Shown here piece by piece: positions 28,889-38,708 of a stretch of DNA of 64,000 nucleotides; the stretch's first letter is position 1; the number at the start of each line of letters is the position of its first letter. The notes under the pieces were generated by a model. It was not told the DNA's origin and did not search any database. It saw only the letters and a program-made list of their open reading frames with translations. Made by a program: the position numbers and the translations under genes. The stretch lies in the NCBI GenBank assembly GCA_903873965.1, contig CAIQQO010000201.1:1-64000 (forward strand). The letters are read 5' to 3'. This DNA is from an uncultured bacterium. Its GTDB lineage: Bacteria; Chloroflexota; Anaerolineae; J036; Brachytrichaceae.

Positions 28889-29503
28889 ATGCCGGCAATA
28901 GTGGTGCACATCTTTACAAGGAGTATGATGAAACCGAACTTGAAACTGGTCATGAATCGCCTGATGGCGATCCTGAAGCCTTGTGGTCAATCACAAGAGG
29001 CCGGCGATGGTGCGTCGTCCATCCCCACTTTCCGTGAGTCTCGTGGTATGTCATCCTCTAACCTGGCAACGCCTGCAAAACGACACTTGGACCGCAAGGC
29101 CGCTTTGATGGCGCTGTCGACTTTTACGCTTGCGTTGGTGGTGGCCGGATGCGCCTCGGTGGTACAACCCTATGCCGTGCGCAAAGGCACTGCGCGCGAC
29201 TTTATCTTCTCGGTGGAACCCTTGAACAATGCGGCGGTGCGGGTGTGGTTGCGGTCGGATAACATGGCCGCGTACTGCGTGACGCAACCCGAATTGGCAG
29301 CGCGGTTTACTGATGCGATCGTCAATTGGAACGGCGAGGTGCTGGTGACTTATCACTCGCTATCGCCGGTCGAGCAGAAAGCGCGTGAGTGGGTGCTGGC
29401 TGGCTGCGGCACATTCTCTGGCACCAATGCCAGTACCTTTGAACTTTACAATGTGGACGACATGAAACTAGTGTCTGGACGACCTGACAACAGCGGGCGT
29501 TAG
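28889..29503 (+). CDS. Putative lipoprotein of unknown function
   Basis: Lipobox LALVVAGCAS; real start may be 29048. Confidence 0.55.
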   Translation: MPAIVVHIFTRSMMKPNLKLVMNRLMAILKPCGQSQEAGDGASSIPTFRESRGMSSSNLATPAKRHLDRKAALMALSTFTLALVVAGCASVVQPYAVRKGTARDFIFSVEPLNNAAVRVWLRSDNMAAYCVTQPELAARFTDAIVNWNGEVLVTYHSLSPVEQKAREWVLAGCGTFSGTNASTFELYNVDDMKLVSGRPDNSGR

Positions 29504-29526
29504 GTCGCATCGACCATCCAGCAGGG

Positions 29527-30840
29527 ATGCATAGCCATACCATATTCTACTCAACATCAAGTACAACGCGCATGATGGGAATTCGACGCCGTTCTGACCC
29601 AGTCTTACGGGGACGCAGTGCTGTTCTGGCTTTCGCCTGCCTGCTGATGGCCTTGTCGCCATTCTCACAGAGCTGCAGAGCCATGCCATCGTATGCCCAA
29701 ACGGCAGCCCAGGTGCGCGTGACGCCTGTTCCCTCCCAGGTGACTACCAGTGCGCTGACCAATGTGACCGTGCAGGTCATAGGCGCCACTGGCCTGTATG
29801 CGATCGACATCATCGTGAAGTTCGACCCCGTGCTGCTCGAGGCTGCAGGCACCAGCCCGGGACAACAATACGTGCCGGTGACACCCGGAACGTTTCTTGA
29901 GGCGGGTACGACAACAGCGAATCAGGCTGACAATAGCGCCGGGACGATTCATTTCGCGATGACGCAGATTGGGGCAAGCCCTGCTAAATCGGGTGATGGT
30001 CTCCTTTTCAGCATCAACCTGCGCGGGCGCGCCAACATCGGCCTCTCTGCTCTCACCTTTACAAAAGTGCAATTGACTTCCCAGAATGGCACTTTGTTGC
30101 CAACCACGTTGACGTATGGTGAGATTACCGTAATTGCAGGGCCACCTGGCAGTGTTGCGCAGACGCCATTGCCCACGATCACGCCGTGGCCAACACTGAA
30201 CCCCGGCGGTTCTCCCATTGATACACCTACGCCCGGCGCACCTCAGCTTCCGACTCAAACCGCCACGGCATCTCCAACACCAACGGCCACGGCATCACCC
30301 GTCGCCGAGTCGACCGTAATCCCATCGCCCCTTCCGCCGGTGTTGCCCAGCGTGACGCACACCGCGCTTGTGCCCACGCACACCAGCACGGCAATAGCAA
30401 CTGCATCCACGTCAACCCCTACACCCGTACTGACATCGTCGACAACCCCCACAACGACAGCGGTGATCATCACCGTGACGCAGCAAGCGCCGCTGCCATC
30501 ACCGGATCAAGCACTGACGTCATCCATGCAGTCTGACGGAGGTACGGAACCATCCGGCATCGCGACTTCGCCTTCACTCAGCGGCACAAACAGCATTTCG
30601 CCGTCACTCGTGGCCTTATCAGCGCCACCGTCGCGCATAACGCAGGGGCAGGCCAGAGCGCCATTAAGTGCGGATGAGAAGCGCGCCCAACTGACTCGCG
30701 CTACGATCGAAACGTTGATCTTGCTCGCCTTGTGCCTGATCGGGCTGATTGTGATGGCGGCAGGCGTGGTCGTTGTCAGGATCATGCTGCAGCCGCCAAC
30801 AGGAGTTGATGGAAGTCAGGGGACAAGGGACGGGGGATAG
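29527..30840 (+). CDS. Cohesin-domain surface protein with Pro/Thr-rich linker and C-terminal TM anchor
   Basis: VTVQVIGATGLYAIDIIVKFDPVLLEAAG...GTIHFAMTQIG...GDGLLFSINLRGRANIGLSALTF; TPTPTATASP linker; ILLALCLIGLIVMAAGVVVVRIML. Confidence 0.75.
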   Translation: MHSHTIFYSTSSTTRMMGIRRRSDPVLRGRSAVLAFACLLMALSPFSQSCRAMPSYAQTAAQVRVTPVPSQVTTSALTNVTVQVIGATGLYAIDIIVKFDPVLLEAAGTSPGQQYVPVTPGTFLEAGTTTANQADNSAGTIHFAMTQIGASPAKSGDGLLFSINLRGRANIGLSALTFTKVQLTSQNGTLLPTTLTYGEITVIAGPPGSVAQTPLPTITPWPTLNPGGSPIDTPTPGAPQLPTQTATASPTPTATASPVAESTVIPSPLPPVLPSVTHTALVPTHTSTAIATASTSTPTPVLTSSTTPTTTAVIITVTQQAPLPSPDQALTSSMQSDGGTEPSGIATSPSLSGTNSISPSLVALSAPPSRITQGQARAPLSADEKRAQLTRATIETLILLALCLIGLIVMAAGVVVVRIMLQPPTGVDGSQGTRDGG

Positions 30841-30905
30841 GTGGCAGGCATCACGCAACAAAGTAATGCGATCCCTCAATGTCGATTTCAATTAGCAGGG
30901 CGATA

Positions 30906-32708
30906 TCACAGTGTTTTCAAGGCTCGCAGCAACGAAGGCCGGCGGCGATAGTCCTCTCTTATCCGCGCCAGGTACGCATCCCATGTGTGTCCTTGGCCGA
31001 GTACGCGATAGGCCTTCTTCACAAGTATCAGCCAAGCGGCGACCGTAGGATAGTTTGAACTGCTGACGGTGTCGATCAATGCTTGGGCATGTTGTTTGCC
31101 CACCTCGACCACCCAATCAGGGCGATGCTGCATCACGCCATCGGCGATGATACTAACGACTTGCGTGTTGATTCTTCCACGAGCGCTGTTTGCGAAAGCA
31201 ATTGCCGCATCCCATTCCTGCTCGTACAGTAATATCGCAGCATACTCACTGGACAGCCACCAACGTGCCGATTGCTCAAGGAGGTGTTTTCTTATCTCGT
31301 CCCAGTTCTTGTCTGCCAGTGCCTTGATCTCCTGAAAGAGCGGCAGTAACGGATTTTCATCGAACACCGCTATCAACGCTTGCAACGCCAAATCGTCCTG
31401 TTTGTGCGATTTAGCCAAGGGGGCTAGCCATCGCCCCAACTCGGCGCGGGATTGCGCCAACTGCAAGCCATTTCCTGCAATCATGATGGCTTCTGCTACC
31501 TGACCGATCGCATGCAACTGTTGCGCCAGCGCTAACGCCTCGCTTGCCAGTTTGAAATGTTGCGTAGCATACTGCACCGCCTCGGTTCCGCGCCTCAACT
31601 CAATTAGTTTTTGTGTGTAACGGAGATGACGCCTGGCAGAAAGCGCAATGGCCAGATATCGCTCGTTTTCGCCGCGTCGATTCAGCACATTTAGCTGTGC
31701 ATCGTTGACGTCTTCCAGGCGATAGTTACTTGTCCCCCATGTGTTCTCCGGGATAGCGGCATGTTCTTTGATGATTTCATCGTCACCAGCCTCATCAGCA
31801 TCGTTATTGCCGTGTTCGCTCTTGCGATCAATTGCGGTCCAGCCATATTCCAGCGCATCACTCGTCGCAGGATAGCCGTGATAGTCATCCCCGATTGCAA
31901 TTTGGAGGTTCTGTTTCTCAGCGCTGCTTAACTCGGTGCTGAGCACAGCCTCCGCAGTGGGTATGTCCAGCTGATTCGCAAAGTTGTCCAGCTCGCTCAG
32001 TTCAAAATCTGCGTAATTCTGACTCTTGCGAATCTCATCGATTACGGCGGTAGCGATTGCCAGCGCATTCCTGGATTGGTCTGTGTTCAAGTAGTCGACT
32101 ATGACTTGCCGTATTTCGTCAAGTTCCTGGATCAGTTCGCCGTCCTCCTCTTCGTATTCCGGGTTGTAGTTCTCACATGCGTCACGGATGAGTGCGCGGA
32201 TGTGTTGGCGATATGGGGCGTCGTCCACGGTCTTGTGCTGCGGTGTGTTTTTTACCTCACCTGTGGACTTTGCTGTGGTGCTCTTGCGCGCCAGATCGGC
32301 GACCCAGCGTTCGACCGCGTTGCGCACGTCATCGTTTTTCTGAATAAGCGCCGTCAGCAGTTCCACCATCTGGTCGCGATTCAGTCCGCTCAGCAGGTAC
32401 TGTGGGGCAATTTGCGGCTCGAACGACGCAGGGTCATTCAAATAAGCCAGAAGCAGCGCGACGATGTGTTTGCAATAATCGCCATTTTCATAAGCGCATG
32501 TGCACGAGGCGTTGGAGACGCCGGCGTTGTCAAATTCCACGCGCAGTTGGTAATGTGGGGCGTAACTGCCACGGCACTTGGCATTGAGAGCATTCTCGCT
32601 GATGGCTGCTTCGTAAATGGCGCCTTTGCTGTAGTAGTCACGACCACGGGCGAGTGATTCATTCGAAGCGCCTGCGCTAATCATGGCTTCGGTCAATTTT
32701 ATGAGCAT
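30906..32708 (-). CDS. SWIM zinc-finger protein
   Basis: CTCAYENGDYCKHIVALLLAYL; start set to 32708 (CAGGAGGTGGCGTATG ribosome site). Confidence 0.85.
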   Translation of the reverse strand: MLIKLTEAMISAGASNESLARGRDYYSKGAIYEAAISENALNAKCRGSYAPHYQLRVEFDNAGVSNASCTCAYENGDYCKHIVALLLAYLNDPASFEPQIAPQYLLSGLNRDQMVELLTALIQKNDDVRNAVERWVADLARKSTTAKSTGEVKNTPQHKTVDDAPYRQHIRALIRDACENYNPEYEEEDGELIQELDEIRQVIVDYLNTDQSRNALAIATAVIDEIRKSQNYADFELSELDNFANQLDIPTAEAVLSTELSSAEKQNLQIAIGDDYHGYPATSDALEYGWTAIDRKSEHGNNDADEAGDDEIIKEHAAIPENTWGTSNYRLEDVNDAQLNVLNRRGENERYLAIALSARRHLRYTQKLIELRRGTEAVQYATQHFKLASEALALAQQLHAIGQVAEAIMIAGNGLQLAQSRAELGRWLAPLAKSHKQDDLALQALIAVFDENPLLPLFQEIKALADKNWDEIRKHLLEQSARWWLSSEYAAILLYEQEWDAAIAFANSARGRINTQVVSIIADGVMQHRPDWVVEVGKQHAQALIDTVSSSNYPTVAAWLILVKKAYRVLGQGHTWDAYLARIREDYRRRPSLLRALKTL

Positions 32709-32886
32709 ACGCCACCTCCTGAGTATGGTCAGTTGACTATACATCAGGTACGTCGCCTGCGCGGCTCCTCTCTTCCTCTCGCTAAAAACGCGGGTTTTTC
32801 CATTTGGTGTATTATCGAATTTGAATTGTAGATTCGCAAAAATCAATTAAAACAAGCGAGTAGATACCTACTCCAAGGTTCCACCT

Positions 32887-35800
32887 TTGCATACTTTCAA
32901 AGAGGTAACAACGACGCGCCTATCCGGGCTAACGGACCGTGTTGACACCCAATCCCAGCCGCTGATTGAACCGCCGACCAACCGGGCAGAGCCGACTGTC
33001 CCCACTCATCTGGCCGAGTTGGAATTACGCATCCTACGCGGTTGGGAACAAAGACGCGGCCAGGGTGCTGCCGAAGTACTGCCGGGAGATTTCGAACAAC
33101 TCTCGTTCGAACGCCGGGGGCTTCTGTACACGCTCAAGTGCTGCCACAAGACCGATGCTGATGCTCACGAAGGCGGCAGGGAAGGCGGTTGCCCTCTCTG
33201 TGATTCCGTCCAGCGCCAGCTGCACAACCTCACCGCCGTTCAGCTGCCCTCCGGCCGCAGCTGGGAAATCTGGGTCAATAAGAGAAGCTATGCTGCGTAC
33301 CATATCCTGATCATGCCCTTGACTGGTCAGGGACAGCCTGAGCATCGCTGTTGCGGCCAGGAAGCCACCCGCGACGATATCCAGGATATGCTGGCGCTGA
33401 AGACACTTCTACCCCACTTCTGCCTGTTCTTCAACGCTCATGGCGCGGGTAACAGCCAGGAACATCAGCATTTCCAGGGCTTTTACGCGGATACCGGCGC
33501 TGTGCTGCAAGTGGAGAAACAGGCCACACAGGGTTTGTGGCAGCACGGGCGTTTTTGGATGACGCAGGTGGAAGATTGGCCGGCAGAGTGCATCAGGATG
33601 CGGGGCCGGCACGATGTGCTGGCCGCGTACGCGGCCCAGGCTATTCAACTCGCTAGACAAAAAAACCTGTCTTACAACTTGTTGTTCACAGGCAACGCGC
33701 TGTACTTTGCCAGGAGAAAGCAACTCGGATCAACCCACCTGGATAAGACCGCAGCCGGCGCGCTGGATGTGTTTGATCTGAAGCACATTGTCTCGCCGTC
33801 TGCGTTTGAGTGGGCGAAAACACACCCCCTGCAACTGCCAGACGAACTTGATTCGCTGTATGCGGATATCACCTGCAGCCGTGTCGAGACGCAGGCCTTC
33901 ATGCGGGAGTGGATACAACTGGTCGGCGACGCACCGATATCCCATCTGGCTACGAATGCTGCCGTTCAGTCGCAGGAGGCGACCGTACTGGACATACTGG
34001 TTGACTGTGCGGCAGGAGAACCGGCGTTGCGTGTGGCGGGCAGAGCGAAACTGGCGGCGTTTCTGAAAGATGAACTCTCCAATCGTAAGGAGCTGGCTGA
34101 AGCGCCATCAGCCTGTGGCACACCCGGCCATAAATGGTCGCGATTTTCCCGCTGGGCGGAGTCACGCCTACGGCCGGCAGAAGAAAGAATCAAAGACTCT
34201 GAAGAGGTTAACAAGGGGCTGGGCGTCGTGGATGCCCTGGTTGAAGCCTCGCGTTGCCTGCTGTGCCGGGAACCATTCTGCACCAAGGGCTGCCCGGTCA
34301 TGATGGATATCAAGGGTGTGGTGAAGGCCTTTGTGAACGGCGACATCCAACAGGCTTATGCCATTATCAGAAAAGATAACATCCTACCGGCAATTACGAG
34401 CCGGGTTTGTCCACAGGAGACACAATGCCAGGCAACCTGCGCGCTGGCCAAAAGAGGCGATGCGTTATCGATTGGTCAACTGGAAAGGGCGGTGGTGGAC
34501 CTGCACGACTTATTCTGCGCCTGCCGAGTGATCGATGCAGCGGAGATTGAGGACCACGTTGACATCGTCATGCCTGAAAAAGACTATCCCATTGCGGTCA
34601 TCGGTGCCGGCCCGGCTGGTCTTACGGTTGCATCCGAGCTGGCGCGCTGGTACACCCGCGTGGTCATCTTTGAAGCGTTGCCCGAACCGGGCGGCGGTGT
34701 GTTGAAGTATGGGATTCCCGGCTTCCGCTTGCCAAAAGACATCGTGCAAGCCGAGATTGATTGGGTCAAAAGCCGCGGCGTTAAACTCATCTTCGATGTG
34801 GCCGTCGGTCGCACCCTGACCATCGCGGACTTGCGCCAGATGGGCTTTCGCGCGATTGTGCTCGGCACAGGCGCCGGGTTGCCGAAGTTCATGGGCATAC
34901 CCGGCGAGGAACTGAATGGCGTCGTTACCGCCAACGAGTTTCTCATGCGCTACAACCTGATGTCAGCCGGGCAGCCCGAGTATGACACACCTCTCAAGGT
35001 GGGCAGGAAAGTGGTTATTATCGGTGGCGGCAATGTGGCCATGGATTCAGCGCGCAGCGCCATGCGCACCGGCGCACAAGAGGTCATTGTCATGTACCGT
35101 CGGGCGGAGGTAGATATGCCGGTGCGCGCTGAGGAACTGGATCGCGCCAGGGAAGAGGGCATCATCGTCATGCCACTGACAGCACTGCTGGAGTTCCTGG
35201 GCGTCGATGGCGCGCTCACGGGCGCACGCTGCCAAAAGATGGCCCTGGGCAAGCCGGATGAATCGGGGCGCCGCTCTCCTCAGCCGATTCAGGGTAGTGA
35301 ATTCATCGTCGACGGCGTCAGCAGCGTCATTCTGGCCATTGGCACCGAGCCCAACACCATGCTCATGGACCAGGAAAGATTGCCCAAGGGCAAGTGGAAT
35401 ACCGTCGCTCTTCAGGATGCTCAAACCGGCCAGACCCGGCAGCCGGACATTTTCGCCGCCGGTGACATTGCCGGCGGGTCGACGGTGATCGACGCGATGG
35501 GCACCGCCCGCAAAGCCGTCGTGGGAGTGCACACCTATCTGCAGTCTCTGCCCGAAGATGCGCGCCGGATTCGCACCGACCGGCGCGTGCTGCAGGCCGA
35601 TGGTTACGCGATCACGCATCGAGAGGAACTGGCCAGTAATATCGTCCTGTTGAAAGTGTCAGCGCCGTTTGTGGCGGCGGCTGCGCGCGCCGGTCAGTTT
35701 GTCATGGTCATGAGTGATGCCCGTTCGGAACGAATTCCCCTCACCATTGCCGATTGGGATGCGGACAGTGGTGAAATCACTATAGTCATCCAGGCGGTCG

Positions 35801-36438
35801 GCTTGTCGACCATCAAGCTGTGTCGACGCCAGGTGGGCGAGCGCCTCTTCAGTGTGGCCGGCGCGTTGGGGCAACCCACCCATGTCGTGCATGACCCACA
35901 AAAAGACATCGTTGTCTGCGTTGCCGGCGGGGTCGGTATCGCACCGCTCTATCCGATTGCCCGCGCCAACGTGCAGGCCGGAAACCGCGTGGTATCCATC
36001 ATCGGCGTGAAATCACTCGACATGCTGTTTTGGGAAGACAGGATGCGGGCCATGTCAACCGCATTCACGCTGACGCTGGATTCGCAAGGACAGCTTGTGA
36101 CCGATGGACTGGGAGCGTATCTGGAGGAGCAGCAGAGCAATGGCGGCATCCACCGGATCGCGCGCGTCGTCGCCATAGGATCGGCTGGCATGATGCAGGC
36201 CGTGAGTAAATTGACCGCCCGTTACGGCATTCCTACGGTGGTCAGCCTGAATTCGATCATGCTATGCGGGATCGGCATGTGCGGCTGTGATCGCGAGAAC
36301 GTCAACGGTCAGCGGGTGTTTACCTGTGTGCATGGGCCTGAATTCGAGAGCCAGTCGGTTGACTGGCATGGCGTGTTTGCGCGACAGAAGCGCTATCTCC
36401 AGGAAGAGGCGCTCGCGCGCGCAGCCTCGAAGGGATAG
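32887..36438 (+). CDS. Triple-domain fusion: HIT/GalT-superfamily-like N-terminus + NfnB-like (GltD/GltA-type) + NfnA-like FAD/NAD ferredoxin reductase
   Basis: 1183 aa; CPLC and HQHFQG (HxHxQ); CLLCREPFCTKGCPVMMDIKG / CPQETQCQATC; AVIGAGPAGLTVASELA; VVIIGGGNVAMDSARSAMRTG; C-term GVGIAPLYPIARANV and LCGIGMCGCDRENVNGQRVFTCVHGPEF. Likely TTG start, exact start uncertain. Confidence 0.85.
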   Translation: MHTFKEVTTTRLSGLTDRVDTQSQPLIEPPTNRAEPTVPTHLAELELRILRGWEQRRGQGAAEVLPGDFEQLSFERRGLLYTLKCCHKTDADAHEGGREGGCPLCDSVQRQLHNLTAVQLPSGRSWEIWVNKRSYAAYHILIMPLTGQGQPEHRCCGQEATRDDIQDMLALKTLLPHFCLFFNAHGAGNSQEHQHFQGFYADTGAVLQVEKQATQGLWQHGRFWMTQVEDWPAECIRMRGRHDVLAAYAAQAIQLARQKNLSYNLLFTGNALYFARRKQLGSTHLDKTAAGALDVFDLKHIVSPSAFEWAKTHPLQLPDELDSLYADITCSRVETQAFMREWIQLVGDAPISHLATNAAVQSQEATVLDILVDCAAGEPALRVAGRAKLAAFLKDELSNRKELAEAPSACGTPGHKWSRFSRWAESRLRPAEERIKDSEEVNKGLGVVDALVEASRCLLCREPFCTKGCPVMMDIKGVVKAFVNGDIQQAYAIIRKDNILPAITSRVCPQETQCQATCALAKRGDALSIGQLERAVVDLHDLFCACRVIDAAEIEDHVDIVMPEKDYPIAVIGAGPAGLTVASELARWYTRVVIFEALPEPGGGVLKYGIPGFRLPKDIVQAEIDWVKSRGVKLIFDVAVGRTLTIADLRQMGFRAIVLGTGAGLPKFMGIPGEELNGVVTANEFLMRYNLMSAGQPEYDTPLKVGRKVVIIGGGNVAMDSARSAMRTGAQEVIVMYRRAEVDMPVRAEELDRAREEGIIVMPLTALLEFLGVDGALTGARCQKMALGKPDESGRRSPQPIQGSEFIVDGVSSVILAIGTEPNTMLMDQERLPKGKWNTVALQDAQTGQTRQPDIFAAGDIAGGSTVIDAMGTARKAVVGVHTYLQSLPEDARRIRTDRRVLQADGYAITHREELASNIVLLKVSAPFVAAAARAGQFVMVMSDARSERIPLTIADWDADSGEITIVIQAVGLSTIKLCRRQVGERLFSVAGALGQPTHVVHDPQKDIVVCVAGGVGIAPLYPIARANVQAGNRVVSIIGVKSLDMLFWEDRMRAMSTAFTLTLDSQGQLVTDGLGAYLEEQQSNGGIHRIARVVAIGSAGMMQAVSKLTARYGIPTVVSLNSIMLCGIGMCGCDRENVNGQRVFTCVHGPEFESQSVDWHGVFARQKRYLQEEALARAASKG

Positions 36439-36454
36439 CGTCTTTCGCATGGAT

Positions 36455-36486
36455 AAAGCTCCGGGTTTTAACCCGGAGCTTTTTTT
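36455..36486. terminator. Rho-independent terminator
   Basis: AAAGCTCCGGGTTTTAACCCGGAGCTTTTTTT. Confidence 0.93.
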
Positions 36487-38605
36487 ACGCCAGCAACCGG
36501 ACCAGAATAGGGTAGTCCTTGATCAATACACCGCGGATGTGTGCGCTGCCATGGACGAACTCCATGTCTAGCTCCTGTTCCACGCCGTTGAGCGGGTCGT
36601 AGGCGATGGCCTGACGGCAGGGACCCGGCACAACCAGATCCGCCGGCACGCCGTTGCAGGTATCGGCTGCCCGACCCGGCTGCCACAATGCCACTACGCG
36701 TTCGCCCGGCCGTTCCAGCGCGAATTGCTCCAACTCGGCCGGACCTCCCTCTACCTGGAAGTCAAACACAGCCGGCTGGAGGTTCTCGAGGGCTGTGGCA
36801 AGATTTCGCAGCACGTAATAGGCCGCTTGCGGCTGCTGTGGTGAGATCGGATCGGCCGTGAAGGTGCGCCGCATCAAAGTCAGGTCCATGGCATAGTAGC
36901 TGTTGCCCCAGGTTTCGCAGAAAAAAGAGCCACAGGCCAGGGCTGTATGCTGCACCGAAAGACGCGCCACGTATTTCGCCTTCACCATTTCCGTGCAGAC
37001 ATAATCGCCCCACCAGTTGGGCGGGGTCGGTTCGGGATAGCTGGCGCCGTAACTCCACTCCGAGGCGCAGAACTCACCGCGGAATCCCTGTGAAAGACAC
37101 CAATTCTGGAAGCGGCGCACATCCGCTGTGTAACTGCGCACCGTGGGTTTGTCCGGATCTGTCTGGTAAAACGGATGCCAGCCGATGATATCCACATCTG
37201 GTGCCAGTGCGCGAATGGCCGCCAGAAGCAGCGAGTCGCGCTCCTGTTGGATCAGCTCCTCCGGCGACCAGGTGCTCATGCCTGGGAAATACCCGGCAAA
37301 AGATCCCAACATGACTTTTGCCTGCGGACATTCCCGGCGCAGGATCGGGATCGTGACTCGCGCGATTGCCAGGTATTGTTCGAGACTTGGCTGAGCGCCC
37401 CAGTACACGCCGATGTTCCACTCGTTCCAGATCTCGAATACTTTGATGCGGTCGCGGTACTTTCGAGCCATGAAGCGCACATAGCGGGCCCAGGCCTTGA
37501 GCGCGGCAGGTGTAACCGGCGGTTGGGGGTTCTCGTAATACCATTCCCACAACTGGGGAAGTTTGCGGGCCGGATCAGGGTTGGAGTAGAGCCGATTGCC
37601 AAATCCCAGCGCTAATATGATGTCGACGCCGTGATCCACCATGTAGTCGATGGCAGCGTCGGCTTCCGCATCCACAGCCAGCTTGCCCTTTTCCTTTTCC
37701 ACCCAGTGCCAGTTTACCGGGTCGTCGTGGTAGCCGATGCGGATCCATTTGATTCCCAGGTCGGTGGCTAATGGCCACAACCAATGGTGTTCTTCCCGAG
37801 TTTGTCCCAGGGAATGCTGGGTGGAACTGACGGTAACGCCCGCTCCGCGGGTTGCCAGAGCCACGTTGCGTCCGGCAGTATCCAGCACCTCGATTTCAGC
37901 AATCGAAAAAGAATACAGCCAGTTTTCCACGCGCCGCAGTCCCCGCCCGATGACCCAGATCTGTTTGGCGGGCCTTGCAGCAAACTCGCAAATCAAATCA
38001 CGTTTTTCGGGGGTATCACCGCTTGGCCCGTCGAACACGGTTTCCCATGTGCGCGCATCCCGGCTGATGCGGATGGTGAGTTCCGCGGGCATAGCCATGC
38101 CGACCTCAACCGCGCCAGTATCCAACGGCATGCTGGACATGTCTGTGGACCGGGCTGCGCCGGGGACTCGCTTGCGCAGGATGATGCGGCACAGGTCGCG
38201 TTCAACTGGCAGGTCCAGCCGGATCCAAATCGGCTCGACGTCCGGCTGCGGTAGCGATTTACTCGACCAACAGGTGGTCGGGTCACCGTCAATTAAGTGA
38301 ATGCACTCCAGGGGCAGGTAATCGTTGGCCACTGTGCGCGGCATACGCGGAGAAGTGCCGCCCAAACGGTTGAAAACGACCTCTCCGCTTGATTTCACAG
38401 GCTGTTTGATGAAAGGTCGCAGATTCCCGACCTGAAGCCGTGTCTCGTCAGCCAGATCGGGCGCTCCGGCCAGGATATGGGTGTATCCATAGGTTCGAAT
38501 CGGCACGCCTTCGCACACGGCCCGAGTTGCGGGTTCGTCAAAAGGAGAAAGGCGGTTGGTTTGGCGCTGCCGGGTTGTCTTCTTAATCTGCATTGTAATC
38601 TCCAT
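36485..38605 (-). CDS. Glycoside hydrolase (clan GH-A-like) with N-terminal discoidin-like region
   Basis: 706 aa; KVFEIWNEWNIGVYWG (acid/base NE), DIIGWHPFY, GEFCASEWSYG; N-terminal CIHLIDGDPTTCWSS...WIRLDLPVERDLCRIIL. Confidence 0.75.
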   Translation of the reverse strand: MEITMQIKKTTRQRQTNRLSPFDEPATRAVCEGVPIRTYGYTHILAGAPDLADETRLQVGNLRPFIKQPVKSSGEVVFNRLGGTSPRMPRTVANDYLPLECIHLIDGDPTTCWSSKSLPQPDVEPIWIRLDLPVERDLCRIILRKRVPGAARSTDMSSMPLDTGAVEVGMAMPAELTIRISRDARTWETVFDGPSGDTPEKRDLICEFAARPAKQIWVIGRGLRRVENWLYSFSIAEIEVLDTAGRNVALATRGAGVTVSSTQHSLGQTREEHHWLWPLATDLGIKWIRIGYHDDPVNWHWVEKEKGKLAVDAEADAAIDYMVDHGVDIILALGFGNRLYSNPDPARKLPQLWEWYYENPQPPVTPAALKAWARYVRFMARKYRDRIKVFEIWNEWNIGVYWGAQPSLEQYLAIARVTIPILRRECPQAKVMLGSFAGYFPGMSTWSPEELIQQERDSLLLAAIRALAPDVDIIGWHPFYQTDPDKPTVRSYTADVRRFQNWCLSQGFRGEFCASEWSYGASYPEPTPPNWWGDYVCTEMVKAKYVARLSVQHTALACGSFFCETWGNSYYAMDLTLMRRTFTADPISPQQPQAAYYVLRNLATALENLQPAVFDFQVEGGPAELEQFALERPGERVVALWQPGRAADTCNGVPADLVVPGPCRQAIAYDPLNGVEQELDMEFVHGSAHIRGVLIKDYPILVRLLA

Positions 38606-38708
38606 TGGCGGTCAGCCGAGACGCGGGCCACCGACGCCAGTGGAACGGTTTTATCAACCCGCACCGGCATAGGGTTAAGGTCTGTTTCGGTTTCATATCG
38701 GATCACCT

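Noticed and set aside
32076-32657. 193-aa + strand ORF
   Set aside because: Antisense to the SWIM protein gene; shadow ORF.
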